Notes under the pieces: generated by a model
Told to the model about the DNA's origin: nothing
Seen by the model: only the letters and a program-made list of their open reading frames with translations
Databases searched by the model: none
Made by a program: the position numbers and the translations under genes
Source: Thermoleophilia bacterium
GTDB lineage: Bacteria; Actinomycetota; Thermoleophilia; Gaiellales; Gaiellaceae
DNA: 7,070 nt
Assembly: GCA_016844515.1 (NCBI GenBank)
Contig: JAERMP010000116.1
Location: 1-7,070 of the forward strand
Direction: 5' to 3'
Shown: piece after piece, positions 5,839 through 7,070 of the stretch
How the letters are laid out: each line of letters begins with the position of its first letter
Position numbering within the stretch: position 1 is the stretch's first letter

Positions 5839-5884
5839 GGTCGTGAACGTAGACGACGTGACCACGGCTCTTCTGCGGCCGAGT

Positions 5885-6916
5885 CTAGTCGTGCCCGGCC
5901 AGCGCGCCCTCCGCTTCCCTGGCGAGGTCGCGGACGATCTCGCCCGCCGGCTTGACCTCGTTGACGACGCTGCAGGACTCCCCCGCCCACATCGGCGCGT
6001 AGTCGATGGCGCCCTCGAAGGTAGGGGTCAGCATGCCGCTTGCGTAGCGAGGCCACTCGCTCGTCTCTCCGGAAGGAAGCCTGCGCACTCCGATGACAGT
6101 TCCTTCCCCGGGTCGCTCGCCCGAAGGCGGGCAGCCGGCCTGCTCCCATTCCTCGAAGTTCTTGTTCCGGAGCGTGCGATGCGGTGCGTCGGGCCACCCG
6201 ACGTCGTACAGGTCGGTCGTGTAGACGGTGTCCTCGGCGGTGCTCGCGACGACGCGACGCTTGTACTCCGGGTGGACCCACGCCTCGTCGCTCGCCACGA
6301 AGCGGGTGCCGAGGGAGACCCCTTGCGCTCCGAGGCCGAGCGCCCGTGCGACGCCCGCTCCGTCGCCGATCCCACCCGAGGCGAGCACGGGGAGCGGCCC
6401 GAGCGCCTCGATCGTCTTCGGCAGGAGCTCCCAGATCGAGGTGGTGCCGCGCACGTGCCCGCCCGCCTCGACGCCCTGTGCAATCACCGCATCGACCCCT
6501 GCCGCCGCCGCGGCCTCGGCTTCTTCGACCGAGCCGACCTGGATCAGAATCGCGACCCCATGGGCGTGTACCTCCTCGACGTAGACGCCGGGGTCTCCCC
6601 AGAAGACGACCACGGCCGCCACCTTCTCGCCGATCGCGGCGCGAATCTCGGCCCTGATGAACTCATGGTCCTCGTCGCTCTCCTCGCCGATGATGAAGTT
6701 GAGGCCGAACGGCCGGTCCGTGAGCGTCCGTACATGCGCTATCCGGCGGGAGATCTCGTCGGGCTCGAGCCCCGAAGCGCCGATCACCCCGAAGCCGCCT
6801 GCGTTCGAGACCGCCGCGGCGAGCTCCGGGCCCGCGCCGCTCCCGATGCCGGCGTTGAAGATCGGAACCTCGATCCCGAGCCGGTGGCAGAGCGGCGTTC
6901 GCAGCGCGATTGCCAT
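5885..6916 (-). CDS. nitronate monooxygenase-family FMN-dependent oxidoreductase
   Basis: This 343-residue cytoplasmic TIM-barrel flavoprotein belongs to the 2-nitropropane dioxygenase/nitronate monooxygenase group, which also includes FabK-type enoyl-ACP reductases. The N-terminal FMN-site segment PIFNAGIG...GPELAAAVSNAGGFGVIG covers 18-46. AQGVEAGGH at 146-154 carries the conserved histidine (His154) that acts as general base in nitronate monooxygenases. VLASGGIGDGAGVARAL (177-193) and GAQGVSLGTRF (196-206) form the phosphate-binding end of the barrel. The C-terminal YAPMWAGESCSVV (306-318) is also family-like. Length is in the normal range and the gene looks complete. The actual substrate cannot be told from sequence; alkyl nitronate detoxification or another FMN-linked oxidation are the options. 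The ATG at 6916 lies seven bases after the stop of the preceding gene, suggesting one operon. The ribosome binding site is weak (AAGGCGG about 11 bases away). Confidence 0.93.
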   Translation of the reverse strand: MAIALRTPLCHRLGIEVPIFNAGIGSGAGPELAAAVSNAGGFGVIGASGLEPDEISRRIAHVRTLTDRPFGLNFIIGEESDEDHEFIRAEIRAAIGEKVAAVVVFWGDPGVYVEEVHAHGVAILIQVGSVEEAEAAAAAGVDAVIAQGVEAGGHVRGTTSIWELLPKTIEALGPLPVLASGGIGDGAGVARALGLGAQGVSLGTRFVASDEAWVHPEYKRRVVASTAEDTVYTTDLYDVGWPDAPHRTLRNKNFEEWEQAGCPPSGERPGEGTVIGVRRLPSGETSEWPRYASGMLTPTFEGAIDYAPMWAGESCSVVNEVKPAGEIVRDLAREAEGALAGHD

Positions 6917-6923
6917 CGCCCGA

Positions 6924-7070
6924 TTATCCGCCTTGGAACCGGACTATCGGTGCGGAGGCAGGAACGTGTCTGTCTCGTAGCTGTGCAGTACCGCCGACGT
7001 GTAGGAACGGAGTCAGGTCTTCCTCGTTCATGACCGCCGCAATCCGAGCCTCGAGTTCGCTCGCGCTACG
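6924..7070 (-). CDS. C-terminal 48 residues of an unidentified gene (cut by window edge)
   Basis: This minus-strand frame is open from the right edge to TAA at 6926-6924; the other two minus-strand frames hit stops near the edge. The visible end begins RSASELEARIAAVMNEEDL, which looks like a helix, and ends RFQGG. G/C bias at third positions is good at first but fades over the last 20 or so codons, so the assignment is moderate. The short gap to the nitronate monooxygenase-family ATG suggests co-transcription. No family is recognised. Confidence 0.45.
   Translation of the reverse strand, partial: RSASELEARIAAVMNEEDLTPFLHVGGTAQLRDRHVPASAPIVRFQGG

Noticed and set aside
5694..5884. A minus-strand open frame of about 60 codons in the gap between the NMO and EACC1-like genes
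   Set aside because: It is a Ser/Thr/Asn-rich translation without a ribosome binding site or recognisable motif; long open frames are expected by chance at this GC content.
6923..6928. GATAAT as a -10 element for a leaderless nitronate monooxygenase transcript
   Set aside because: The spacing to the ATG fits, but the bases coincide with the TAA stop of the preceding partial gene, and operon read-through explains the short gap more simply.
5477..7033. A 518-codon plus-strand open frame
   Set aside because: It runs antisense through the nitronate monooxygenase-family gene, whose motifs are unmistakable on the minus strand; the plus-strand translation shows no family features.

Overview
The window is high-GC, densely coded bacterial DNA with frequent GTG starts, short gene gaps and strongly G/C-biased third codon positions. 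Together with the protein types (a CYTH-domain protein, a pentapeptide/Ig-like lipoprotein, an RpiA with canonical motifs), this suggests a high-GC actinobacterium, perhaps of the Thermoleophilia. That placement is inference from composition and family recollection; there is no rRNA or other marker. No tRNA, rRNA, CRISPR array, insertion sequence or phage gene was seen. The longest stretch without a convincing gene is about 217 bases (5668-5884).

Left part (1-2008): the start of a minus-strand CYTH-domain protein runs off the left edge. Upstream of it on the same strand is a secreted lipoprotein carrying a 15-unit pentapeptide-repeat helix and a C-terminal Ig-like domain. A 137-base divergent promoter region separates it from plus-strand rpiA (ribose-5-phosphate isomerase A), which is probably translated from a leaderless or nearly leaderless GTG start. 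A doubtful 35-residue single-span membrane peptide may follow rpiA.

Central part (2005-5667, all minus strand): three genes read in the order 5311-5667, 3891-5306, 2005-3780. The first encodes a 118-residue protein whose layout resembles the effector-associated constant component EACC1 of bacterial conflict systems. Four bases after its stop begins a 471-residue unknown protein with an HExxH (HERRH) zinc-metallopeptidase-like motif. After a 110-base gap comes a 591-residue membrane protein with a helical/TPR-like cytoplasmic half, one membrane span, and four tandem cysteine-paired InlB-type repeats predicted outside the cell. It is preceded by a 17-codon leader reading frame that carries the only strong ribosome binding site and overlaps its GTG start by four bases. 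Together these could form an undescribed sensor/adaptor/peptidase cassette. This is the most interesting part of the window, but the functional link is inferred only from order, spacing and domain types.

Right part (5885-7070): an FMN-dependent nitronate monooxygenase-family protein follows closely behind the C-terminal end of another minus-strand gene that enters from the right edge. The 217-base gap between it and the central cassette holds a 13-base tandem repeat and a 14-base perfect palindrome, which are candidate regulatory sites for the cassette.
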